Source: SIG578 sp964508295 (GTDB lineage Bacteria; Bacillota; Clostridia; Oscillospirales; Ruminococcaceae). From it: a DNA stretch of 26,306 nt. Below the pieces are notes generated by a model that worked only from the letters and a program-made list of their open reading frames with translations, had not been told where the DNA came from and made no database searches. Shown here in pieces: positions 6,939 through 14,117 of the stretch. The position numbers and the translations under genes were made by a program. The stretch lies in the NCBI GenBank assembly GCA_964508295.1, contig CAZDSQ010000019.1, positions 1-26,306 of the forward strand. Reading direction: 5' to 3'. Position 1 is the first letter of the stretch; each line of letters opens with the position of its first letter.

Positions 6939-8591
6939 TTATTTTTGCTGGGGTTTAAAGCTGTCCTTTAATGTAACCGCTCTGTTAAAGCAGTTTTCGT
7001 TCTTGGTGTCCTTGCAGAAATATCCCATTCTGACAAACTGGAATTTTTCTCCCGCCTGCGCAGTTTCCAAAGCTCTCTCAAGCTTTGCATTCTTGCAAAC
7101 TTTAAGCGAATCGGGATTTAAGAAATCGAGGTAATAGCTGTCCTCGGGAATGTCGATAAGATTATCAACTGTAAAGAGGCGGTCGTAGAGCATAAGCTCG
7201 GCGTCAATACAATCGTCCGCCGAAACCCAATGGATAGTTCCTTTAATCTTTCTGCCGTCAACGGGGTTGCCGTTTTTGGTTTCAAGGTCGCAGGAGCAGA
7301 TGATCTCGGTAATCTCGCCGTTTTCGTCCTTAATAATCTCGTCGCAACGGATGATATAAGCGCCCATAAGGCGAACCTCTCCGCCGGGCTTTAATCTGAA
7401 GAACTTGGGTGGCGGAACCTCGGCAAAGTCCGAGCGCTCGATATAAAGGTTTCTTGTAAAGGCAACCTTTCTTGTTCCTGCCTCGGCGTCATTGGGATTA
7501 TTGGGCAGGTCAAAATACTCAGTCTTACCCTCGGGGAAGTTAGAAATTGTAACCTTAACGGGATCGCAAACCGCAATTCTGCGCTGGGCTGTAGCGTTGA
7601 GCTCTTCTCTGAGGCAATGCTCTAACAGAGCGTAGTCAACAACGCTGTATGCCTTGGAAACACCTGCTCTGCCGACAAAGTCAAGAACAGAAGCGGCGGT
7701 GTATCCCCTGCGTCTAAGTCCGCAGAGGGTGGGCATACGGGGGTCATCCCAGCCGTCTACCTTTTTGGTTTCAACAAGCTCTCTAAGATAGCGCTTGCTC
7801 ATTACAACGCCGGTAACGTTGAGCCTTGCAAACTCATACTGATGGGGCGGCTGCTCAAAGCCAACGTTATCAACGACCCAATCGTAAAGCGGGCGGTGAT
7901 TTTCAAACTCTAATGAGCAGAGCGAGTGGGTTATTCCCTCAATGGCATCCTGCAGAGGATGAGCAAAATCGTAAAGCGGATAGATGCACCACTTATTGCC
8001 CTGTCTGTGATGGTGCTGGCGGCTGATACGGTAGATAGCAGGGTCTCTCATATTCATATTGGGAGATGCCATATCAATTTTTGCACGCAGGGTGCAGGCA
8101 CCGTCCTCAAACTCGCCGTTTTTCATTCTCTCAAAAAGGTCAAGGTTTTCCTCAACACTTCTGTTTCTATAGGGGCTCTCTTTACCGGGCTCGGTAAGTG
8201 TTCCTCTGTACTCACGCATCTGTTCTGCATTAAGATCGCAGACGTAGGCCTTGCCCTCACGGATAAGCTTTAGGGCAAATTCGTAACACTTTTCAAAGTA
8301 GTCTGAGCCATAGAAAATATTATCAGGCACAGCACCGAGCCAGCGAAGGTCCTCTTCGATGCTTCTTACATACTCGTCGTCCTCACGGGCGGGGTTGGTG
8401 TCGTCATAGCGCAGGTTAAACTTACCGCCGTACTTTTTAGCGGTGGCGTAGTTAATGTAGATAGCCTTTGCGCTGCCGATGTGCAGGTAGCCGTTAGGCT
8501 CAGGTGGAAATCTTGTCTGAATAGCCTTTACCTTGCCCTCAGCCAAGTCCTTATCTATAATTTCGTGGATAAAATTTGAAGCTATTTCCAA
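6939..8591 (-). CDS. glnS: Glutaminyl-tRNA synthetase
   Basis: GlnS charges tRNA-Gln with glutamine. The class I catalytic domain shows RFPPEPNGYLHIGSAKAI near the N-terminus, where the HIGH motif reads HIGS, and VMSKR (residues 263-267 with this start) as the KMSKS element. GNKWCIYPLYDFAHPLQDAIEGITHSLCSLEF is the diagnostic GlnRS block. The C-terminal beta-barrel anticodon-binding region follows, giving 550 residues, normal for the family. No ATG lies near the start. A TTG at 8600 has AAAGG directly abutting it, which is too close; the in-frame TTG at 8591 has AAAGG 9 nt upstream and is preferred. It sits a few bases after the gltX stop and is surely cotranscribed with it. Having GlnRS implies that tRNA-Gln can be charged directly rather than only through Glu-tRNA amidation. 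Confidence 0.95.
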   Translation of the reverse strand: MEIASNFIHEIIDKDLAEGKVKAIQTRFPPEPNGYLHIGSAKAIYINYATAKKYGGKFNLRYDDTNPAREDDEYVRSIEEDLRWLGAVPDNIFYGSDYFEKCYEFALKLIREGKAYVCDLNAEQMREYRGTLTEPGKESPYRNRSVEENLDLFERMKNGEFEDGACTLRAKIDMASPNMNMRDPAIYRISRQHHHRQGNKWCIYPLYDFAHPLQDAIEGITHSLCSLEFENHRPLYDWVVDNVGFEQPPHQYEFARLNVTGVVMSKRYLRELVETKKVDGWDDPRMPTLCGLRRRGYTAASVLDFVGRAGVSKAYSVVDYALLEHCLREELNATAQRRIAVCDPVKVTISNFPEGKTEYFDLPNNPNDAEAGTRKVAFTRNLYIERSDFAEVPPPKFFRLKPGGEVRLMGAYIIRCDEIIKDENGEITEIICSCDLETKNGNPVDGRKIKGTIHWVSADDCIDAELMLYDRLFTVDNLIDIPEDSYYLDFLNPDSLKVCKNAKLERALETAQAGEKFQFVRMGYFCKDTKNENCFNRAVTLKDSFKPQQK

Positions 8592-8614
8592 ATTTAACAA
8601 CCTTTCTGTTTGCC

Positions 8615-10255
8615 TTATTTTGCGTTTTCAAGTCTTTCTCTTACCTTATCTGCGCCGAGAATTTTCATAATCTCGTAAAGGTCGGGCGAGTTTCTTCTGC
8701 CCGTTATTGCCACTCTGAGCACCATACTTACGTCGCCGACGTGGCCCTTATAAAGCTCGGGGTTCTTTTTGTAAAGTTTAGTCTTGGGAGCAAAGCCGAG
8801 TTCTTCAGCGAGGTTTGTAACCTTGCCAAACCAGGTTTCCTGGTCATCATTTTGGTCATAAAGAGCACTATAGCGGTTTAAAATCTCAAGCTTGTCCTCA
8901 GCGGTTACAGTTTCGGGGAACTCGCCGCTCTGAGCAAAAAGATCATCATAGAAGAAGGAAACGTAAGCTTTAACCTCGTTCCACTTTGCAATGTCCTTAC
9001 GGGGCTTTTCACAGCCTCTGCCGATGGAGAGTATCCTCTTGGCATACTCGGGGTCTGCAGTAAATTTCTCATAAAGCTCGCTATCGTTATCCTTTGCCCA
9101 AGCTGTAACCTGCTCGTAAACGTCCTCAGCGCTCATAACGCTGATGGTATTACGGCTAACGTCGATAAGCTTATCCATATCAAAAAGGCAGCCCGAGATG
9201 CTCATTTTATCGGGAGAGAACTTAAACTCATCAAGCGGAGCGGTGGGGTTGGCAATGCGCCATTCCTCAAAGTTGGAGTTAAGAAGCGTCATAATATACT
9301 CCATAACGCTGCCTGCCGAGAAGCCCTGCTCGTAGTAATAAGCAAGCGATGCCTCGGGGTCCTTACGCTTGGAGAGCTTACGCTTTGTGCCGTTATCAAG
9401 CTTCATAAGCTGGGCAACGTGCATATAATGCGGGAGCGGGAAGCCGAGTGCCTTAAAGAGCTGAACGTGAAAAGGCAGTGTTGCAAGCCACTCCTCGCCT
9501 CTTACAACGTGGGTAACGCCCATTGTCTTTTCGTCAACCGAGTGAGCAAAGTGGTAGGTCGGAATTCCGTCAGACTTGAGCATAACGTGGTCAATATCGT
9601 TTTCGGGGAACTCGAGTCTGCCTTTGATAAGGTCGTCTATATGGTCGGTCTTACTCGGATCGCCCTGCGAGCGAAAACGAAGAACGAACTTTTCGCCGTT
9701 CTTGACCTTCTCCTCAATCTCCTCATAAGAGAGGTTGCTACAAGCGGCATACTTGCCGTAATAGCCGAAGTTATCTTTATTTTGCTCCTGCTCTTTGCGC
9801 ATTTCTTCAAGGCGTTCTTCACTGCAGAAGCAGGGGTATGCCCTGCCCTCTGCAATAAGCTTTTTAGCATAAGCCTTATAAATTTCAGCACGCTGGCGCT
9901 GGTAGTAAGGTCCATAAGAACCTACCTCGCCGTCAGCGGTTGCGCCTTCGTCAAAGATAATATTGTATCTCTTAAGCGAGCTTAAAAGAATTTCAACTGC
10001 GCCCTCGACCTCGCGCTTTTGATCGGTGTCCTCAATTCTGAGAATGAATGTACCGCCGCTCTGATGAGATAAGCGTTCGCAGGTTACTGCGGGAAAGAGG
10101 TTTCCAAGATGCACGAAGCCTGTGGGGCTGGGCGCAAGGCGGGTAACGCAGGCTCCTTCGGGCAGGTTTCTCGCGGGGTATTTTTTCTCTATCTCCTCGA
10201 TGGTAAGTGTAACCTCGGGGTAAAGCAAGTCAGCAAGTTTTTTATAGTCTGCCAT
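8615..10255 (-). CDS. gltX: Glutamyl-tRNA synthetase
   Basis: GltX attaches glutamate to tRNA-Glu. The 546-residue class I enzyme has RLAPSPTGFVHLGNLFPAV (39-57), with HLGN as the HIGH element, ILRIEDTDQKR (71-81), the tRNA-recognition block with EEWLATLPFHVQLFKALGF (254-272), and KLSKRKD (293-299) as the KMSKS loop. A helical anticodon-binding domain follows. The ATG has GGAG upstream and the leader is only about 50 nt, so there is no T-box. It is the promoter-proximal gene of a gltX-glnS pair. With GlnS present, this is likely a discriminating GluRS, but that is inference. Confidence 0.95.
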   Translation of the reverse strand: MADYKKLADLLYPEVTLTIEEIEKKYPARNLPEGACVTRLAPSPTGFVHLGNLFPAVTCERLSHQSGGTFILRIEDTDQKREVEGAVEILLSSLKRYNIIFDEGATADGEVGSYGPYYQRQRAEIYKAYAKKLIAEGRAYPCFCSEERLEEMRKEQEQNKDNFGYYGKYAACSNLSYEEIEEKVKNGEKFVLRFRSQGDPSKTDHIDDLIKGRLEFPENDIDHVMLKSDGIPTYHFAHSVDEKTMGVTHVVRGEEWLATLPFHVQLFKALGFPLPHYMHVAQLMKLDNGTKRKLSKRKDPEASLAYYYEQGFSAGSVMEYIMTLLNSNFEEWRIANPTAPLDEFKFSPDKMSISGCLFDMDKLIDVSRNTISVMSAEDVYEQVTAWAKDNDSELYEKFTADPEYAKRILSIGRGCEKPRKDIAKWNEVKAYVSFFYDDLFAQSGEFPETVTAEDKLEILNRYSALYDQNDDQETWFGKVTNLAEELGFAPKTKLYKKNPELYKGHVGDVSMVLRVAITGRRNSPDLYEIMKILGADKVRERLENAK

Positions 10256-10308
10256 TGTTTTTTCTCCGTTTCCTTTGGCCTAAAATCGCACATAAATATA
10301 CATATTAT

Positions 10309-10337
10309 ATTTTATAACTTATACGGTCCAATGTCAA
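10309..10337 (-). promoter_or_regulatory. Sigma-A promoter of gltX-glnS
   Basis: On the minus strand a perfect TTGACA (10337-10332), a 17-bp spacer and TAAAAT (10314-10309) precede gltX by about 55 bp. The -35 box lies about 20 bp beyond the tspO stop codon. No regulatory leader structure is visible. Confidence 0.85.
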
Positions 10338-10358
10338 GGATTTAATACCGCTAAAATG

Positions 10359-10826
10359 CTAATTTAAAATGACGTATCCAAGATTTAAGTAGGCTGCAAA
10401 CAAAAGCCAGACAAGATAAGGAATTTGCAGGTATGCGGCGAGCGGGCTTACTCTGTAAAAGCGCACTATCATAACCACCACAAGCGCAATCAAAAGAAGC
10501 AACCAGACAAACGAAAGGGTCAGAGCGCCGAGGTTAAAGAACAGGAAGGGCCAGATAAAGTTGGCTATAAGCTGCAGGTAGTATGCCTTTGCCGCCTCAT
10601 CGCTGTTGCCCTTTGATATGACAAGTGTTATCGAAACTGCCATAAGGGTGTAAAGGACAGTCCACACTATCGGGAAAAGTGTGGCGGGCGGAGCTAAGGG
10701 CGGTGCTTTTAGTGCGGCAAACTTTTCGTCGGCACGGGTAAGTAATCCTACTATAAAACCGCCGCCTAAGGAGAGCGCAAGGTTAAAGATAAACGGCAGA
10801 GGCTTAATTACAATGCTTTTTTTCAT
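10359..10826 (-). CDS. tspO: TspO/MBR family membrane protein
   Basis: The 155-residue protein is a TspO/translocator protein homologue, a small five-helix membrane protein that binds porphyrins and related ligands. Hydrophobic helices run through the sequence. Family motifs are APPATLFPIVWTVLYTLMA (45-63), NFIWPFLFF (89-97) and PYLVWLLFAAYLN (136-148), which place the Trp and Asn residues of the ligand pocket. The length is typical. GGGGGAAT lies before the ATG. It is monocistronic between the RAYT region and gltX; I see no convincing promoter or terminator of its own. Its role in anaerobic Firmicutes is not settled. Confidence 0.94.
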   Translation of the reverse strand: MKKSIVIKPLPFIFNLALSLGGGFIVGLLTRADEKFAALKAPPLAPPATLFPIVWTVLYTLMAVSITLVISKGNSDEAAKAYYLQLIANFIWPFLFFNLGALTLSFVWLLLLIALVVVMIVRFYRVSPLAAYLQIPYLVWLLFAAYLNLGYVILN

Positions 10827-10894
10827 ATTATTCCCCCAAATAAAGTTGTGTATTTAATTCTATTCGGGTAAGCGCCAAAAAAGCACAAAAAATA

Positions 10895-10911
10895 GAGCGG
10901 CGTAGCCGCTC
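10895..10911. other. Short GC-rich hairpin upstream of the RAYT gene
   Basis: GAGCGGC-GTA-GCCGCTC is a perfect 7-bp stem flanked by an A-run on the left and a T-run on the right, giving a terminator-like shape on both strands. It lies in the divergent region between tspO and the transposase, where neither gene needs a terminator. It may be the left boundary hairpin of the RAYT unit. Confidence 0.6.
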
Positions 10912-10920
10912 CCTTTTTTG

Positions 10921-10949
10921 TTGCGATAAATAGCATTTTGTGCTAAAAT
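10921..10949 (+). promoter_or_regulatory. Probable promoter of the RAYT transposase
   Basis: TTGCGA (10921-10926), a 17-bp spacer and TAAAAT (10944-10949) stand directly before the transposase. The -35 box is weak (4 of 6) and the -10 good (5 of 6). Confidence 0.55.
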
Positions 10950-10965
10950 ATGTTTGGTGATGAAA

Positions 10966-11445
10966 ATGGATTTGCCCAAAAGAAAGCCAATACGATTAAA
11001 AGATTTTGATTACAGCCAAAACGGATATTATTTTGTAACAATTTGCACCCACAACAAACAAAAAACGTTGTGTGACATTGTAGGGGAGGGGCTTGCTCCT
11101 CCCGAAATCATATTATCAAATTATGGCAAGGTTGTAGAAAAACAGTTGTTTAATTTAGAAAAAAGATATTGTAGTGTTAAAGTTGACAAGTTTGTAATTA
11201 TGCCAAACCATATACATATTATACTTGTGCTTGAAAAAACGGGAGGAGCAAGCCCCTCCCCTACATTATCGGATATTATTTGTGCGCTTAAGTCTTTAAC
11301 TACAAGAACGTGCGGGTTAAAACCTTTTTGGCAACGCTCATTTCACGACCACATTATCCGTGACGAGCGTGATTACCTCAAAATCTGGAACTACATTGAC
11401 ACAAATCCTGCAAAATGGGATGAGGATTGTTTTTACGTTCCGTGA
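10966..11445 (+). CDS. REP-associated tyrosine transposase (RAYT, Y1 HUH family)
   Basis: This 159-residue protein is an IS200-related single-strand transposase of the RAYT type, which acts on REP palindromes. Seen in sequence: YYFVTICT near the N-terminus, the HUH metal motif PNHIHII (His82 and His84), and WNYIDTNPAKW near the C-terminus, whose Tyr143 is the probable nucleophile. The frame is open back to a TTG at 10954 with ATGs at 10960 and 10966. The last is chosen because MDLPKRKPIRLKDFDY is the usual family beginning and GGTGA lies just upstream. Two REP-like palindromes lie inside the gene in frame, encoding VGEGLAPP and GGASPSPT, and a REP doublet lies 9 bp after the stop. It is alone on the plus strand between tspO and gap. 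The motifs are intact, so it could be active. Confidence 0.9.
   Translation: MDLPKRKPIRLKDFDYSQNGYYFVTICTHNKQKTLCDIVGEGLAPPEIILSNYGKVVEKQLFNLEKRYCSVKVDKFVIMPNHIHIILVLEKTGGASPSPTLSDIICALKSLTTRTCGLKPFWQRSFHDHIIRDERDYLKIWNYIDTNPAKWDEDCFYVP
11079..11104 (+). repeat. REP-like palindrome inside the RAYT gene (forward copy)
   Basis: It starts TGTAGGGG and forms a 9-bp stem with one G-T wobble, GGGAGGGGC/GCTCCTCCC, around a TT loop. It is the exact reverse complement, over all 26 bp, of 11240-11265, and is translated in frame as part of IVGEGLAPPE. Confidence 0.85.
11240..11265 (-). repeat. REP-like palindrome inside the RAYT gene (inverse copy)
   Basis: This is the exact reverse complement of 11079-11104, 135 bp away, ending CCCCTACA. 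It is translated as TGGASPSPT. The GTAGGG head typical of these REPs is at the right end, so the two copies face each other head-outward. Confidence 0.85.
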
Positions 11446-11453
11446 ATTTAAAA

Positions 11454-11508
11454 CGTAGGGAATGGATTTATCCATTCCGTTGCGGCAGGGATGAATCCCT
11501 ACCCTACA
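11454..11508. repeat. REP / inverse-REP doublet downstream of RAYT
   Basis: A first palindrome (11454-11479) begins CGTAGGGAATGGAT and closes ATCCATTCCG. After a 4-nt spacer, a second (11484-11508) has stem AGGGAT/ATCCCT and ends CCCTACCCTACA, the inverted GTAGGG head. The head-outward pair is the usual form of a mobilisable REP doublet. Arm sequences differ from the pair inside the gene, but the GTAGGG heads are shared. Confidence 0.82.
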
Positions 11509-11523
11509 ATTTGAGTGCGAATT

Positions 11524-11557
11524 AAAAAGGACTTGGGGAAATCCCCAAGTCCTTTTT
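11524..11557. terminator. Bidirectional terminator between RAYT and gap
   Basis: AAAAAGGACTTGGGG pairs perfectly with CCCCAAGTCCTTTTT around AAAT. It ends the convergent gap gene (stop at 11578) and the RAYT/REP unit. Confidence 0.93.
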
Positions 11558-11577
11558 GACTTTAAATATTGCAGAAA

Positions 11578-12615
11578 TTAGTTGAGCTCTGCGAAGTACT
11601 TAATGGTTCTTACCATCTGGCTGGTGTAGGAGTTCTCGTTATCATACCAAGAAACAACCTGAACCTCAAAGAGATCCTCAGCGATCTGTGCAACCATGGT
11701 CTGAGTTGCATCGAAGAGAGAACCGTACTTCATACCGATAACGTCGGAAGAAACGATCTGATCCTCATTGTAACCAAAGGACTCGGAAGCAGCAGCCTTC
11801 ATAGCAGCGTTGATGCCCTCTTTAGTTACGTTAGCGCCCTTAACAACAGCGGTAAGGATAGTGGTAGAACCGGTTGCAACGGGAACTCTCTGTGCAGAGC
11901 CGATGAGCTTGCCGTTGAGTTCGGGGATAACAAGACCGATAGCCTTTGCAGCACCGGTGCTGTTGGGAACGATGTTAGCAGCGCCGGCTCTTGCTCTTCT
12001 GAGGTCGCCCTTTCTGTGAGGACCGTCGAGAATCATCTGGTCGCCGGTGTAAGCGTGGATGGTGCTCATGATACCGCTCTGGATAGCAGCGTAATCATTG
12101 AGAGCCTTTGCCATAGGAGCAAGGCAGTTGGTGGTGCAGGAAGCAGCCGAAATGATGTTGTCATCAGCAGTGAGGGTACCCTCGTTTACGCTGAAAACGA
12201 TGGTCTTAAGATCGTTACCTGCGGGAGCAGAAATAACAACCTTCTTAGCGCCTGCGTCGATGTGAGCCTGGCTCTTCTCTTTCGAGCAGTAGAAACCGGT
12301 GCACTCGAGAACAACGTCAACACCGATCTCGCCCCAAGGAAGATCCTTAGCGTCTTTCTCTGCATAGATTTTGAGGGTCTTACCATCAACAGTGATGGTA
12401 CCTGCCTCATCGTCTGCAGCTACGGTGTGAAGTCCTTCGCCGATTCTTCCGCAGTAACCGCCCTGTGCTGTATCATACTTTAAAAGATGAGCAAGCATAG
12501 AGGGCTTGGTAAGGTCGTTGATAGCGACAACTTCATAGCCTTCTGCGCCGAACATCTGTCTGAATGCCAGACGTCCGATACGTCCGAAACCATTAATAGC
12601 AACTTTAACTGACAT
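11578..12615 (-). CDS. gap: Glyceraldehyde-3-phosphate dehydrogenase, type I
   Basis: GAPDH oxidises glyceraldehyde 3-phosphate to 1,3-bisphosphoglycerate with NAD+ in glycolysis. The 345 residues start with the Rossmann motif INGFGRIGR (7-15). AIND (31-34) ends the second strand and favours NAD. The catalytic Cys160 lies in SAASCTTNCLAP, with its partner His187 in HAYTGDQ. RRARAGAANIVPNSTGAAKA is the phosphate-binding region and SWYDNENSYTSQMVRT the C-terminal block. The length is standard. AGGAGG lies before the ATG. It is monocistronic, with a terminator right after the stop and no pgk or tpiA next to it. Its strong codon bias creates a long but false antisense frame. Confidence 0.97.
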   Translation of the reverse strand: MSVKVAINGFGRIGRLAFRQMFGAEGYEVVAINDLTKPSMLAHLLKYDTAQGGYCGRIGEGLHTVAADDEAGTITVDGKTLKIYAEKDAKDLPWGEIGVDVVLECTGFYCSKEKSQAHIDAGAKKVVISAPAGNDLKTIVFSVNEGTLTADDNIISAASCTTNCLAPMAKALNDYAAIQSGIMSTIHAYTGDQMILDGPHRKGDLRRARAGAANIVPNSTGAAKAIGLVIPELNGKLIGSAQRVPVATGSTTILTAVVKGANVTKEGINAAMKAAASESFGYNEDQIVSSDVIGMKYGSLFDATQTMVAQIAEDLFEVQVVSWYDNENSYTSQMVRTIKYFAELN

Positions 12616-12648
12616 GGAATTTTACCTCCTAAAATTTTATCACATATT

Positions 12649-12677
12649 ATTTTATAACAAAACTTCAAAATATACAA
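12649..12677 (-). promoter_or_regulatory. Probable gap promoter
   Basis: On the minus strand TTGTAT (12677-12672), a 17-bp spacer and TAAAAT (12654-12649) lie about 35 bp before the gap ATG. The -35 box is weak. The region up to the histidine kinase promoter is very AT-rich, which may act as an upstream element. Confidence 0.55.
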
Positions 12678-12789
12678 TATTTTTTGTGATTTTTTTCTAA
12701 TATTTTTTAAAATTGTGCGCATTGATAAAAATAGTAGATTTTTTAACAATTTTTCTATTGAATTTTTTACATAATTTTGGAATAATTTG

Positions 12790-12818
12790 TTGAAAAAAGA
12801 GGAAATCCGTTATATAAT
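12790..12818 (+). promoter_or_regulatory. Sigma-A promoter of the histidine kinase gene
   Basis: TTGAAA (12790-12795), a 17-bp spacer and a perfect TATAAT (12813-12818). The predicted transcript starts near 12825, which excludes the ATG at 12822 as the start codon and supports the one at 12858. Confidence 0.85.
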
Positions 12819-12857
12819 AAAATGAAATATGAATTTTGGAAAGGAGTGTGTAATAAA

Positions 12858-14012
12858 ATGCAGGCAGAAAGCAAGCAGTTTCAAGAACTTATAAGAGCTT
12901 TTGAGTCTTCTCCCCTGGCGTTTGCCATATTGGACAGCGAGCTGCACGTAATTTACACAAACAAGGTCCTTTCCGAAAGATACCCCGACCTTCAGAACCC
13001 CGCAAGACTATATTTTCTCTTTAAAGGTGTTGACAAGCCTACTGTTTTGGGTTACCTGAAGGGTGAGCGCAGCTATGAGTTTACCTGCGATCTACCCGAC
13101 CAAAAGGGCGCTAAGATAACCCTCAACGCTCTGTTTTCAGATGACGAGAATTTTTTAGGCGCGACTGCTCTTATCTCTCCAAAGGCTGATGCGCCCGGTT
13201 TTTTCCCCGTTGACGATCAGTCAGAATATCATCAGTCGGTAAACCGTGAATTTCGTCTCAGGCTTCATAAAATGTTCAGTTCCATTCATTACATCTCTCA
13301 TATAGAGGACTTTGAGCCGAGTGCTTACTATTGCGAATCGCTAAACGAGATAAATCAAAACTGCTATCAGCTTTTGAGGGTGGGCAAAAATCTTGAAAAA
13401 ATAGTGCGCCTCTCTGACAAAAACGAAAAAGCGTTTTTCCAGCTTGTGAATTTCACCGATTTTGTAACAAAGCTTGCCACAACTGTTATCAAGCTTAACA
13501 ACAGCAAAATCCCTATAGATTTTGTTTGCAACTGCGGCACTCTCCCCGCAAGGATAGACCTTGTGAGAATGGAAACTGCGATTTCAAATATTATTCTCAA
13601 CTCAATCAAATACACCCGCGAGGGCAACGAGGTTAAAATTTCCCTGAGCCACGTTGGTGACAATGCTCTCCTTTCGATTTCAGACAAAGGTGCTGGAATC
13701 CCAAAGGACATTTTAAGCAGGGTTGGAACGCCTTATTTCTCCTATTCTCACGGCGAAAAATTCTTGTCGGGATTTGGAATAGGGCTTTATCTTGCAAAAA
13801 AATATGTTGCTTCACACGCAGGAATTTTCTCTATTCAGAGCGAGGAAGGCGTAGGTACTACCGTTACCATTTCAATCCCGCTTGATATTGAGAAAAAAGA
13901 CGGAGCGGTAAAGGAAATCACCTTTGAAAAGCCCGCTGTTTTTAACCCCGAGGACCGATTTTCAGAGACCAGAGTTCAGCTCAGCGAGGTTTTCTATTAT
14001 CCCGAAATATAA
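12858..14012 (+). CDS. Soluble PAS-domain sensor histidine kinase (orphan)
   Basis: The 384-residue protein has an N-terminal PAS-like sensor (about 8-112), a helical region (about 125-190) and a C-terminal HATPase_c domain. The N box is NIILNSIKY (244-252), the G1 box DKGAGIP (276-282), and the G2 box GFGIGLYLAKK (305-315). GVGTTVTISIPL closes the fold. There is no signal peptide or membrane span, so it senses a cytosolic cue. The dimerisation region has no standard HExxTPL phospho-acceptor motif; histidines at 125, 137, 144 and 148 are candidates. No response regulator is adjacent. The start at 12858 has GGAG upstream, while 12822 overlaps the predicted transcription start. It is monocistronic, with its own promoter and a terminator at 14017. 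A role as a phosphorelay or sporulation-type kinase is possible but not shown. Confidence 0.85.
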   Translation: MQAESKQFQELIRAFESSPLAFAILDSELHVIYTNKVLSERYPDLQNPARLYFLFKGVDKPTVLGYLKGERSYEFTCDLPDQKGAKITLNALFSDDENFLGATALISPKADAPGFFPVDDQSEYHQSVNREFRLRLHKMFSSIHYISHIEDFEPSAYYCESLNEINQNCYQLLRVGKNLEKIVRLSDKNEKAFFQLVNFTDFVTKLATTVIKLNNSKIPIDFVCNCGTLPARIDLVRMETAISNIILNSIKYTREGNEVKISLSHVGDNALLSISDKGAGIPKDILSRVGTPYFSYSHGEKFLSGFGIGLYLAKKYVASHAGIFSIQSEEGVGTTVTISIPLDIEKKDGAVKEITFEKPAVFNPEDRFSETRVQLSEVFYYPEI

Positions 14013-14016
14013 AACA

Positions 14017-14046
14017 AAAAACTGCAGAAGCAACTCTGCAGTTTTT
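14017..14046 (+). terminator. Terminator of the histidine kinase gene
   Basis: AAAAACTGCAGA pairs with TCTGCAGTTTTT around a 6-nt loop, 4 bp after the stop codon, and ends in a T-run. Confidence 0.9.
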
Positions 14047-14059
14047 CTGTTTTATCAAA

Positions 14060-14088
14060 TTGACATTATTTCCGACAAATGTTATACT
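14060..14088 (+). promoter_or_regulatory. Sigma-A promoter of the GH94-type gene
   Basis: TTGACA (14060-14065), a 17-bp spacer and TATACT (14083-14088) lie between the kinase terminator and the phosphorylase AGGAGG. The predicted leader is about 20 nt, and no operator palindrome is visible. Confidence 0.85.
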
Positions 14089-14117
14089 TGATCCATACTT
14101 AAATAGGAGGAAAAATT

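Noticed and set aside
9419..9985. 188-residue plus-strand reading frame opposite gltX
   Set aside because: It lies wholly within the conserved gltX coding sequence and shows no recognisable domain or ribosome binding site.
10256..10310. T-box or other tRNA-sensing leader before gltX
   Set aside because: The distance from the predicted transcription start to the ATG is about 50 nt, too short for a T-box, and no specifier hairpin is visible.
10895..10911. Transcription terminator between tspO and the RAYT gene
   Set aside because: Both neighbouring genes start here and run apart, so no transcript is expected to end at this site; it is listed only as a hairpin.
11569..12483. 304-residue plus-strand reading frame opposite gap
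   Set aside because: It is antisense to a fully conserved gap gene, has no family motif and starts inside the gap terminator region. It is a by-product of gap codon bias.
12822..12857. N-terminal extension of the histidine kinase starting at 12822
   Set aside because: The ATG lies 4 bp after a perfect TATAAT, at the predicted transcription start, with no room for a ribosome binding site.
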